From the NCBI GenBank assembly GCA_938044055.1, contig CALIQO010000447.1:1-7104 (forward strand): a DNA stretch of 7,104 nt, given 5' to 3'. This DNA is from an uncultured Saprospiraceae bacterium (GTDB lineage Bacteria; Bacteroidota; Bacteroidia; Chitinophagales; Saprospiraceae). Every line of letters begins with the position of its first letter. Position 1 is the first letter of the stretch. A program made the position numbers and the translations under genes. The notes under the pieces are model-generated. The model saw only the letters and a list, made by a program, of their open reading frames with translations. It had not been told where the DNA came from and did no database searches. Of the stretch, positions 1 to 6,541 are shown piece by piece.

Positions 1-2531
1 GTATAAGCGATATCTAATCGGTGGTAATCTGGGATTCTGAGTTGATTTCTTTCAGAATATACTGCAACCGCAAGTCCATCTGGAGTAACATATGTTCCTA
101 TAGGAGCGGTCGTGGGTCTTCCGGTAGAATATGTAAAGTTAAATGTAAGTGTATTTCTCTGATTAGGTTGATAGTTAAGTAAGAAGGAGCCATCGTGCGT
201 TTTATCAAAATTAGAAGGAAAGTATGCTCCACCATTGATTCCATCTATTAGTTTTTCAGATCTGGAAAGGGTGTAACTTATGCTACCGTTTAGCTTCCCC
301 TTCTTCTTAGCCATAGAAAGTTCGACACCATATGTTCTTCCTTCACCGAACAATAGTTCTGTCTCGATATGGTCATTAACAATAAGGTCAGCGAAGTCTC
401 TGTAATCATACAATTGATCAATCTTTCTTCCGTAAGCTTCTATACTGGTTTCAATATTGTTGTCAGAGAAGTTCTTAAAAAACCCAAATGACACATTGTG
501 AGATCGGTTAGGTTCAATGTATGGTGATGAAAGTTGCCATTGTGATGTCGGTGTAGGAGAATCTGTATTAAATATCTGATTTATAAATTGAGAGGTACGG
601 CTGTAACCCCCTTTAGCAGAAAAAGATTCTGTAATCTTAAGTCTCATCGATACACGAGGCTCTAGACTATTATAACTTGCTATGGTTCCTTCTTGTAAGC
701 CGGAACCTGTTATTTCCGATGTCAAAGGTCTTTCAGGATTAGCGTATTCATAGATGGTTTTAGGTCCGAGATACTGGTAGTAAGAATATCTTAATCCGGC
801 AGATATAAGCAGTCTATCGAGCAAGCCCATTTCAGCATTAAGAAAACCTGCTAGCTCACGAGATTGTTCTGTCTCAAGCTCTACTTGAGTTACCTCTTGA
901 GAACCATCTCGAGGAAATCGATTTCCAGGTTCTATCTCGTATTGAATTCCAGAGACACCTGCATCTATCTTCAAGTCCTCACTCTGGAAGTAAGTCAGTT
1001 GTTCCTTAACTTTTATATATTGAATATTGTTCTCAAGATCGGCAGCATCTATACCCTCGAGATCTTTCTGTACACTCTCGTATCTACTTCCAGTTACAGA
1101 TAATCTCGAAGTAATTCTCTCACTTAGACCATTTCTAAACTCTAACTGTGCCATTCTAGTTGAGTACTCGAAACCAAACTCGTTGTTGTACGTGAATTCA
1201 TCAGCAGAACCATATCCTGAAATGGAGATGGCGTTTCTGTTGTTGAACTTATGGGTGATTCGTCCATTGAAGTCGGTGAAAAATGCAGAACTGTTTTTTA
1301 CTTCATCCACATTGATTCTATTAAGAACCCAATCCGTATATGAAGATCTAAATCCTCCTATAAACGAAGTTTTTCCTTTTATTAATGGAGTCTCTAGCAT
1401 GATTTTACTGCTCACAGGCCCGACGCTAGCTTTCATCTTCAGTGCGTTGAAATTTCCATCTCTCATTTTCACATCCATGACAGATGCAAGCCTTCCACCG
1501 AATTGTGCTGGAATATTTCCTTTATAGAGATCTACTGACCGGATTAAGTCTGCATTGAATGTAGAGAAAAATCCTAGTGCATGAGAAGAATTGAATAAGA
1601 AGCCTTCATCTTGTAAGATTAAGTTCTGATCTACATCACCTCCCCTTACGTTGAATCCACCTGATCCTTCTCCCACTGAGCTTACTCCTGCGGATAGCAA
1701 TAGGCTTTTTACAACGTCTGTTTCTCCCATAAATGCAGGAAGTTTTTCTAGGTTTTTAATATCTAGAGAGGTAACCCCTACTTGTACATTTTCAACCTGA
1801 GCATCAGCGGCTTGTGCGCTGATGGTTACTTCATCCAGATTTACAGCCGCCTTCAGCATATTTACGTTAAGTTCTCCAGAACCTTGGATATTATATTCTT
1901 TAAGAATGTCTTGGTACCCTAGGTATCCTACTTTTAATTCTCTTACTCCGGCTGGTATGATTAAAGTATACTTCCCATTGACGTCTGTTGTCGTTCCTTG
2001 CCCTTCATCGGTCCAGAGAATATTAGCTCCGATTATAGGTTCTTGCGTATTATCATCTATTATGGTTCCGGTAATCGTAGCATTTCCCATAGCATCAAGG
2101 TTATCGATATTGCCTATTACTTCTAAGGCTATGGTCGATACTTGAGGTGCTAGACCAGCTTCTTCTACTCTCTGATAATACTCAGCTGTATAAATTTCAT
2201 CGACAACTTTTTTAGGCATTATGGCATAAGCATAGTCTCTATATTTAACATATCCTACTTGTGTTCCAGTTACTAGTTTCTGAACGACAGCTTCTAAAGG
2301 CTCTTCAGAAAAAGTCAATGAATACTTCCTTCTCGGAATTTCTAAATCCTTGTAATAGAATTTAACACCATAATTGGTGGAGAGCGTAGCGAATATGGTT
2401 TTAATGTCCGTGTCTACGAATGACTCTGTGACCAGCGTCTGCTGCTCATCCTGACTAGATAGTTGTACGCTTACAGAAAGGCACATGATGAGTAGCATCA
2501 CTCGAAAGACATTCTTAAAAGGGTAAATCAT
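1..2531 (-). CDS. TonB-dependent outer-membrane receptor with STN domain (FecA-like), C-terminus off the window
   Basis: Outer-membrane gated channel that imports a ligand using TonB energy; the substrate cannot be told from sequence. The open frame starts at ATG 2531 and runs to the left edge: 843 codons plus two bases, with no stop. Residues 1-27 look like a signal peptide (hydrophobic VMLLIMCLSVSVQL, likely cut near SSQ). Residues about 38-107 form an STN (secretin/TonB N-terminal) domain. Residues about 151-228 form a carboxypeptidase-regulatory-like beta-sandwich (ITGTIIDDNTQEPIIGANI, then GYLGYQD), followed by the TonB-box-like LDEVTISAQ at 232-240. The plug covers about 243-360, with FNVRGGDVDQNLILQDE and GNIPAQFGGRLASV. 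The rest is barrel, ending near IPDYHRLDIAY, a motif usually found roughly 80-100 residues before the C-terminus. It lacks the length and typical signature of SusC. STN receptors often signal to a FecR/FecI pair, but none lies upstream; accC does. The family call is secure, the ligand unknown. Confidence 0.93.
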   Translation of the reverse strand, partial: MIYPFKNVFRVMLLIMCLSVSVQLSSQDEQQTLVTESFVDTDIKTIFATLSTNYGVKFYYKDLEIPRRKYSLTFSEEPLEAVVQKLVTGTQVGYVKYRDYAYAIMPKKVVDEIYTAEYYQRVEEAGLAPQVSTIALEVIGNIDNLDAMGNATITGTIIDDNTQEPIIGANILWTDEGQGTTTDVNGKYTLIIPAGVRELKVGYLGYQDILKEYNIQGSGELNVNMLKAAVNLDEVTISAQAADAQVENVQVGVTSLDIKNLEKLPAFMGETDVVKSLLLSAGVSSVGEGSGGFNVRGGDVDQNLILQDEGFLFNSSHALGFFSTFNADLIRSVDLYKGNIPAQFGGRLASVMDVKMRDGNFNALKMKASVGPVSSKIMLETPLIKGKTSFIGGFRSSYTDWVLNRINVDEVKNSSAFFTDFNGRITHKFNNRNAISISGYGSADEFTYNNEFGFEYSTRMAQLEFRNGLSERITSRLSVTGSRYESVQKDLEGIDAADLENNIQYIKVKEQLTYFQSEDLKIDAGVSGIQYEIEPGNRFPRDGSQEVTQVELETEQSRELAGFLNAEMGLLDRLLISAGLRYSYYQYLGPKTIYEYANPERPLTSEITGSGLQEGTIASYNSLEPRVSMRLKITESFSAKGGYSRTSQFINQIFNTDSPTPTSQWQLSSPYIEPNRSHNVSFGFFKNFSDNNIETSIEAYGRKIDQLYDYRDFADLIVNDHIETELLFGEGRTYGVELSMAKKKGKLNGSISYTLSRSEKLIDGINGGAYFPSNFDKTHDGSFLLNYQPNQRNTLTFNFTYSTGRPTTAPIGTYVTPDGLAVAVYSERNQLRIPDYHRLDIAY

Positions 2532-2594
2532 TATTGGATTTTTTAGTAGAAATTTCTTCAGATCAATTATAAGATAGGGGCAATAATTAGAAAA

Positions 2595-2613
2595 TTGGTT
2601 TTATCAAAGCCAA
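2595..2613 (-). terminator. Weak hairpin with short T-run, possible terminator of the accC operon or leader structure
   Basis: On the minus strand, TTGGCTTT and AAAACCAA pair with one mismatch around a three-base GAT loop, and TTTTC follows directly. The stem is AU-rich and the T-run short, so it would be a poor intrinsic terminator. It also overlaps the TGGCTTTG promoter-like element, so it could equally be incidental. Confidence 0.2.
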
Positions 2614-2638
2614 GTCTTCACTTAAGCTCCCAAAGATA
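2605..2638 (-). promoter_or_regulatory. Candidate promoter(s) of the receptor gene
   Basis: On the minus strand, TATCTTTG at 2638-2631 matches the Bacteroidota -7 consensus TAnnTTTG exactly, but no good -33 TTTG lies 17-23 bases upstream of it. Alternatively, the TTTG at 2634-2631 could be a -33 element, followed after 18 bases by TGGCTTTG (2612-2605), a -7 with one mismatch. The two readings imply leaders of roughly 95 or 70 bases. The motif match is seen in the sequence; promoter function is inferred. Confidence 0.35.
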
Positions 2639-2725
2639 AATAGTGTAATCTATATAGTTCAGCGAAAATATTAGTTAATATGTCGTCTAGGATGACTAGA
2701 TTATTAATAAAACTAAAATCGTATG

Positions 2726-4069
2726 TTATTCTTCCGAAAGATCGAAATCGTTTAGAAAACCTGTATGGAAGTCCCCTTCTCTAAATGATTTATCTCTCAT
2801 CAGTCTCTTGTGAAACGGTACTGTCGTTTTAACACCTTCAACGATAAACTCATCTAGGGCTCTTTCCATTTTAGTTATACATTCCTCACGTGTCTGTGCT
2901 CTACATATCAACTTAGCTATCAACGAATCGTAATAAGGAGGTATTGTGTATCCTGCATATACGTGGGTATCTACCCTTACACCATGGCCCTTAGGACTAT
3001 GGAATGAAGATATACGACCTGGACTAGGTCTGAAATCATTAAATGGATCCTCAGCATTGATTCTGCATTCGATAGCATGTACATTAGGTATATAATTGCC
3101 TCCGATTAATGGTTCGCCAGCAGCTACTTTTATCTGTTCTTTGATCAAATCATGGTCTATAACTTCCTCTGTTACAGGGTGCTCCACCTGTATCCTCGTA
3201 TTCATTTCCATGAAGTAAAATTTCTTGTATTTATCTACTAAGAATTCTACTGTACCGACACCTTCATAGTTTATGGCTTTTCCAGCCTTGATGGCTGCCT
3301 TGCCCATTTTTGTTCTCAGACTCTTGTCCATGAATGGAGATGGACATTCCTCTACGAGCTTCTGATGCCTTCTCTGTATAGAGCAATCCCTTTCTGATAA
3401 GTGGATAACTTTACCTTTCTGGTCACCTATAATCTGAAACTCTATATGTCTCGGTTCTTCTATGAATTTTTCTACATATATTCCGTCATTAGCAAATGAA
3501 GCCTTAGCTTCTATCCTTGCTTTTTCCCACTGTTCCTCGAATTCTTCTTCTTTCCATACGATTCGCATGCCTTTCCCGCCGCCTCCAGCGGTTGCTTTAA
3601 GAATGACTGGATAGCCTATGTTTTTAGCGATGTCCTGACCTGATTTAACAGATTTAATAAGTCCATCAGACCCTGGTACAACAGGGACACCCGCTTTAAT
3701 CATGGTGTCTTTAGCTGTTATCTTGTCTCCCATCATCCTTATCATCTGAGGTGAAGGGCCTATGAATTTAATACCATATTCTGTGCAGATTTCTGCGAAA
3801 TCAGCATTTTCAGCCAGAAAACCGTATCCTGGATGGACAGCATCTGCATTCGTTATTTCAACAGCAGCCATTATCTTAGGTATACTTAGGTATGATTCTG
3901 CACTGGATGGAGGACCTATGCATACTGCCTCATCTGCGAATCTTACATGTAGACTTTCCTTGTCAGCGGTAGAATATACGGCCACTGTATTGATGGACAT
4001 TTCCTTGCAAGTCCTTATAATCCTCAAGGCTATTTCACCTCGATTGGCTATCAATATTTTATTAAACAT
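2726..4069 (-). CDS. accC: Biotin carboxylase subunit of acetyl-CoA carboxylase
   Basis: Cytoplasmic ATP-grasp enzyme that carboxylates the biotin on AccB using ATP and bicarbonate, the first half-reaction of malonyl-CoA synthesis. The protein has 447 residues, the usual length of stand-alone AccC (about 450). The N-terminal biotin-carboxylase domain begins [16 protein letters not shown], and [14 protein letters not shown] lies at 79-92. ATP-binding Lys116 (GDK) and Lys158 are present, with the glycine-rich loop AGGGGKG at 161-167. His208 sits in EPRHIEFQ, and RRHQK spans 233-237. The catalytic stretch [15 protein letters not shown] (287-301) keeps Glu288, Asn290, Arg292, Gln294 and Glu296. 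Arg336 in [10 protein letters not shown] is the equivalent of E. coli Arg338. No biotinyl or carboxyltransferase domain is fused, so it depends on the separate AccB. It starts 19 bases after the accB stop, which fits co-transcription. Pyruvate carboxylase subunit A is an alternative for this fold, but adjacency to accB and fabH favours AccC. Confidence 0.97.
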   Translation of the reverse strand: MFNKILIANRGEIALRIIRTCKEMSINTVAVYSTADKESLHVRFADEAVCIGPPSSAESYLSIPKIMAAVEITNADAVHPGYGFLAENADFAEICTEYGIKFIGPSPQMIRMMGDKITAKDTMIKAGVPVVPGSDGLIKSVKSGQDIAKNIGYPVILKATAGGGGKGMRIVWKEEEFEEQWEKARIEAKASFANDGIYVEKFIEEPRHIEFQIIGDQKGKVIHLSERDCSIQRRHQKLVEECPSPFMDKSLRTKMGKAAIKAGKAINYEGVGTVEFLVDKYKKFYFMEMNTRIQVEHPVTEEVIDHDLIKEQIKVAAGEPLIGGNYIPNVHAIECRINAEDPFNDFRPSPGRISSFHSPKGHGVRVDTHVYAGYTIPPYYDSLIAKLICRAQTREECITKMERALDEFIVEGVKTTVPFHKRLMRDKSFREGDFHTGFLNDFDLSEE

Positions 4070-4088
4070 AGTTTTTAGGGTCTATTCG

Positions 4089-4601
4089 TTAACCGTTAGG
4101 ATCAATTAGAAATAAAGGCTGGTCATACTCTACCGGAGATGCATCTTCTATAAGCACCTTCACGATTTTACCAGAAATTTCGGACTCTATTTCATTAAAT
4201 AGTTTCATAGCCTCTACTATACATACGGTTTCTCCTACTTCTACAGAGTCTCCTATTTTCTTAAAAGGAGGTTTATCTGGCGATGCAGATCTATAGAATG
4301 TTCCTACGATAGGTGATTTCAATTCTAGCAAACCAGCATTGCTATCTTCAGCAGGCGGTGTTTCAGCAACCGCAAGATCAGGAACAGCAGCAGAAGTCGG
4401 GACTGCCGGGGCAGGCGAACTTACCGGAGCCGCTGTGGCAATCGGTAGTATAGACGGTGCATTAGAGATATTCTGGACACCAGCTTTAGAAAAGCTATCT
4501 GTTCTGATCACTATCTCCATGTCGTCTTTTTTTAGTTTAAATTCAGACAGGCTAGACTTATTAATCAATTTAATAAGGTCGGTTATTTCTTTGTAGGTCA
4601 T
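4089..4601 (-). CDS. accB: Biotin carboxyl carrier protein of acetyl-CoA carboxylase
   Basis: Carries the covalently bound biotin that moves the carboxyl group from AccC to the carboxyltransferase. The protein has 170 residues, close to E. coli AccB (156). Residues 1-35 are the N-terminal segment typical of AccB (KEITDLIKLINKSSLSEFKL). Residues about 49-83 are a flexible Ala/Pro-rich linker. Residues about 93-168 are the biotinyl domain. The biotin site is EAMKLFNEI, with acceptor Lys133; the usual EAMKMMNEI-type motif is altered only at the residues after the lysine. The protruding thumb, SPIVGTFYRSASPDKPPF (96-113), marks it as an acetyl-CoA carboxylase carrier rather than a decarboxylase or pyruvate carboxylase carrier. 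The start lies 13 bases after the efp stop and the stop 19 bases before accC, so the three are very likely co-transcribed. The biotin ligase that would modify it is not in the window. Confidence 0.97.
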   Translation of the reverse strand: MTYKEITDLIKLINKSSLSEFKLKKDDMEIVIRTDSFSKAGVQNISNAPSILPIATAAPVSSPAPAVPTSAAVPDLAVAETPPAEDSNAGLLELKSPIVGTFYRSASPDKPPFKKIGDSVEVGETVCIVEAMKLFNEIESEISGKIVKVLIEDASPVEYDQPLFLIDPNG

Positions 4602-4614
4602 GTGTTAATGGGTT

Positions 4615-5181
4615 TTATGCCTTTACTCTTTCTAGGTAAGAGCCAGTTTTGGTATCTATTTTAACTAAGTCACCTTGATTGATGAAGATGGGTACCCTTA
4701 CCTCAGCTCCTGTCTCTACAGTTGCTGGCTTGGTTACGTTAGTCGCTGTATCTCCTCTGAGCCCAGGCTCAGTATAGGTTACTTCTAAGACTATATGGGC
4801 AGGCATCTCCATAGTAAGAGGAATTTCTTTTTCAGAATGGTAAAGGACTTCTACTATAGTGCCTTCTTTCAATAAGTCTGGTTTATTCAACATTGCTGGC
4901 TGCAGAGCGACTTGATCGTATGTTTCAGTATTCATGAAATGGAAACCTGAATCGTCGCTGTATAAATATTGAAATTTTCTTCTTTCTACCCTTACAACAT
5001 CGATCTTATGACCTGCAGGAAAAGTATTGTCAATTACTTTTCCATTGGTTACCGACTTTAATTTAGTTCGGACGAATGCTGGGCCTTTTCCAGGTTTAAC
5101 GTGTAAGAATTCTACGACTGAGTATATGTCGTGGTTGTAGTTCATACACAACCCATTTTTTATATCTGAAGTGTTTGCCAT
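4615..5181 (-). CDS. efp: Translation elongation factor P
   Basis: Binds ribosomes stalled at consecutive prolines, between the P and E sites, and promotes peptide-bond formation. The protein has 188 residues, the standard length, with the three beta-barrel domains of the family: domain I about 1-63 (ADIKNGL-like start, here TSDIKNGLCMNYN), domain II about 64-127, and domain III about 128-188 with the signature EPGLRGDTATNVTKPAT and the ending GSYLERVKA. The loop that reaches the peptidyl-transferase centre reads VKPGKGPAF, with Lys32 at its tip. This palindromic PGKGP loop resembles the subfamily reported to work with an unmodified lysine, and no modification gene (epmA, epmB, earP, ymfI) is present here. 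It lies 44 bases after fabH and 13 before accB. The neighbouring placement of efp and accBC is found in many bacteria. Annotation is firm; the modification state is inferred. Confidence 0.97.
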   Translation of the reverse strand: MANTSDIKNGLCMNYNHDIYSVVEFLHVKPGKGPAFVRTKLKSVTNGKVIDNTFPAGHKIDVVRVERRKFQYLYSDDSGFHFMNTETYDQVALQPAMLNKPDLLKEGTIVEVLYHSEKEIPLTMEMPAHIVLEVTYTEPGLRGDTATNVTKPATVETGAEVRVPIFINQGDLVKIDTKTGSYLERVKA

Positions 5182-5203
5182 TTATTTCAAGTTTTAAAAA
5201 GCG

Positions 5204-5238
5204 CAAAGATAATAAAAACCACAGCTTAATAGTTCCAA
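5204..5238 (-). promoter_or_regulatory. Candidate internal promoter for efp-accB-accC
   Basis: The minus strand reads TATCTTTGC at 5211-5203, a perfect Bacteroidota -7 element (TAnnTTTG). A TTG at 5238-5236, inside the last codons of fabH, could be the -33 element, but the 24-base spacing is slightly long. The leader to the efp ATG would be about 20 bases. This is the largest gap in the cluster. Function is inferred from the motif only. Confidence 0.45.
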
Positions 5239-6209
5239 GATAACAAAGTTGATCCCCAAGTAAAGCCTCCACCGAATGCTGTAAGGACAATTTTGTCTCC
5301 TTTTTTTAATTTGGATTCATAATCTGCTAGACATAATGGTAAGGTTCCAGCTGTGGTATTGCCGTATTCATGAATATTAACCATAACTTTCTCTTGTGGA
5401 AAATCCATCATATCTGCTACTGATTTTATGATCCTCATATTCGCTTGATGAGGTACCAACCAATCAACATCCTCGAGTGTCATATTGTTTTTTGCGAGCA
5501 ACTGCTTAACAGTTGTAGTCATCCCAGTCACAGCTGCCTTAAAAACAGGTCGACCATCTTGAAACACAAAATGCTCTCTGGCCATAACGGTTTCTATGGA
5601 AGCAGGATTTAAGGCACCACCAGCTTTCATATGTAGGTATTGTCTACCGGATCCGTCCCCTCGAAAGATTGAATCTTCTATACCATGTTCCTCTGATTTC
5701 TCTAGCAATACACCTCCACCGCCATCACCAAATATCACACATGTCGTCCGATCCGTATAATCAATTATCGATGACATCTTATCTACACCTATAACAACAA
5801 CTTTTTTATGGCTTCCCGATTCTACGAATTTAGCTCCAGTTGTGAGCGCATATAGAAACCCACTGCAGGCTGCATTAAGGTCGTAGCCAAATGCATTTTT
5901 GCATCCACACTTATCTAATATAGTATTCGCAGTATCTGGGAAAATCATATCCCCAGTAACGGTCGCACATATCAAAAAATCTATTTCTCCGGGGTCAGTA
6001 TTGCTCTTCTCGAGAATGCCGTTAAGGATCTGCTCACCCATGAATGATGTGGCCTTATCCTTGTCTTTAAGAATGTGTCTTTTCTTTATCCCAGTACGGG
6101 AGGTTATCCACTCATCATTGGTGTCTACTATCTTTTCTAAATCCTTATTGGTCAGTATGGATTCTGGAACATATTTCTCTACACAAGTAATCGCTGCTTT
6201 TATCGCCAT
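5226..6209 (-). CDS. fabH: Beta-ketoacyl-ACP synthase III (FabH)
   Basis: Cytoplasmic condensing enzyme that starts fatty-acid synthesis by joining an acyl-CoA primer to malonyl-ACP with release of CO2. The protein has 327 residues, normal for the family (about 317-335), with a thiolase fold. The catalytic triad is intact: Cys115 in LNAACSGF, His254 in VPHQAN and Asn284 in YGNTTAGT. The CoA-binding region NDEWITSRTGIKKR (31-44) is typical of KAS III, as are FGDGGGGVLLE (160-170) and the C-terminal FGGGFTWGSTLL. The CAS-to-His spacing and the N-terminus match housekeeping FabH rather than secondary-metabolism homologues. Primer preference (acetyl versus branched-chain) cannot be read from sequence alone. 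It is the first gene of the cluster, with a good promoter just upstream, and AccBC encoded downstream supplies the route to its malonyl substrate. No rpmF or plsX, frequent fabH neighbours, lies upstream; a divergent gene does. Confidence 0.97.
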   Translation of the reverse strand: MAIKAAITCVEKYVPESILTNKDLEKIVDTNDEWITSRTGIKKRHILKDKDKATSFMGEQILNGILEKSNTDPGEIDFLICATVTGDMIFPDTANTILDKCGCKNAFGYDLNAACSGFLYALTTGAKFVESGSHKKVVVIGVDKMSSIIDYTDRTTCVIFGDGGGGVLLEKSEEHGIEDSIFRGDGSGRQYLHMKAGGALNPASIETVMAREHFVFQDGRPVFKAAVTGMTTTVKQLLAKNNMTLEDVDWLVPHQANMRIIKSVADMMDFPQEKVMVNIHEYGNTTAGTLPLCLADYESKLKKGDKIVLTAFGGGFTWGSTLLSWNY

Positions 6210-6230
6210 GTTGGTTTTCCATTAAGAAGG

Positions 6231-6261
6231 CGAAAATACAGTTTCGGTAAAAGACGGCAAA
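6231..6261 (-). promoter_or_regulatory. Candidate promoter of the fabH-efp-accB-accC cluster
   Basis: On the minus strand, TTTG (6261-6258, at the end of a T-rich run) is followed after exactly 19 bases by TATTTTCG (6238-6231). This matches the Bacteroidota consensus TTTG-N19-TAnnTTTG with a single mismatch in the -7 element. It sits about 21 bases before the fabH ATG, giving a short leader. No ribosome binding site of the GGAGG type is visible there, as is usual in this phylum. Confidence 0.5.
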
Positions 6262-6280
6262 AAAGAAATTTATGTATTAA

Positions 6281-6309
6281 ATATAATTATTAGATATAAA
6301 TAATTGTAT
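6281..6309. repeat. Imperfect inverted repeat, 11-base arms
   Basis: ATATAATTATT (6281-6291) and AATAATTGTAT (6299-6309) are reverse complements with one mismatch (T6284/G6306, which would be a G-U pair in RNA), around a 7-base spacer. It lies upstream of both divergent genes, so it is not placed to terminate either one. It could be an operator or a DNA-unwinding element, but the arms are almost pure A/T and could arise by chance. Confidence 0.4.
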
Positions 6310-6541
6310 ATCAGATAATAAAACATAATTAATATATTTATTTGTAGGTATTTTTAAATGTTATTCATTCCGTTTGGTATTCTTTTTGCTTAATACATAT
6401 CAGTGTGTCAATGGTATACACATTATGATATATTTTAATATTAATTAAGTGTGAAGAGATTGATGCTTTTTCTTTCGTTTGCTCTGCATTTGCGGAAGCG
6501 AGCGTATGAGAAAGGCTGAGATCTACTAAAAAGAGAATAAT

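Larger units (their letters stand above)
2532..2725. other. Intergenic region between accC and the receptor gene
   Basis: This 194-base AT-rich gap separates the end of accC from the receptor start, both on the minus strand. It is much longer than the gaps inside the fabH-accC cluster, which suggests that the receptor is a separate transcription unit. It contains promoter-like motifs and an imperfect hairpin (listed separately). It also has a short hairpin (TCTAG 2686-2690 / CTAGA 2696-2700) without a following T-run, and an AT palindrome (ATATTA 2668-2673 / TAATAT 2676-2681). I see no RNA gene or coding frame in it. Confidence 0.6.
6210..6541. other. Divergent intergenic region between fabH and the thioredoxin-like gene
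   Basis: This 332-base stretch is very AT-rich between about 6270 and 6450. It holds the fabH promoter at its left end and must also hold the promoter of the plus-strand gene. For the latter, I find only -7-like motifs with one mismatch each (for example TGCATTTG 6485-6492, with a TTG 22 bases upstream at 6460-6462, and TTCGTTTG 6474-6481), none convincing. It also contains an inverted repeat (listed separately) and AT palindromes (TTAATATTAA 6435-6444, TTAATTAA 6441-6448). An 18-codon frame at 6463-6519 has no support. I see no tRNA or recognisable RNA gene. Confidence 0.6.

Noticed and set aside
864..2145. Plus-strand open frames at 864-1103, 1027-1527 and 1822-2145
   Set aside because: They lie antisense to the receptor gene, whose translation shows clear plug and barrel motifs throughout; their own translations show no domain.
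2474..2488. Lipobox-like LIMC in the receptor signal peptide
   Set aside because: Methionine before the cysteine does not fit the lipobox, which needs Gly, Ala or Ser there; a normal signal-peptidase I site follows.
2686..2700. Short hairpin TCTAG/CTAGA after accC as a terminator
   Set aside because: It has only five base pairs and no T-run on the minus strand after it.
3762..4596. Plus-strand open frames at 3762-4109 and 4339-4596
   Set aside because: They are antisense to accC and accB, which are intact and clearly homologous; the predicted peptides are low-complexity shadows.
5096..5290. Minus-strand 64-codon frame across the fabH/efp junction
   Set aside because: It overlaps the ends of both fabH and efp in another frame and shows no recognisable protein features.
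5899..6225. Plus-strand 108-codon frame
   Set aside because: It is antisense to the N-terminal third of fabH, with no motif of its own.
6463..6519. 18-codon plus-strand frame upstream of the thioredoxin-like gene
   Set aside because: It is very short, with no ribosome binding signal or conserved feature; a leader peptide cannot be argued from this alone.
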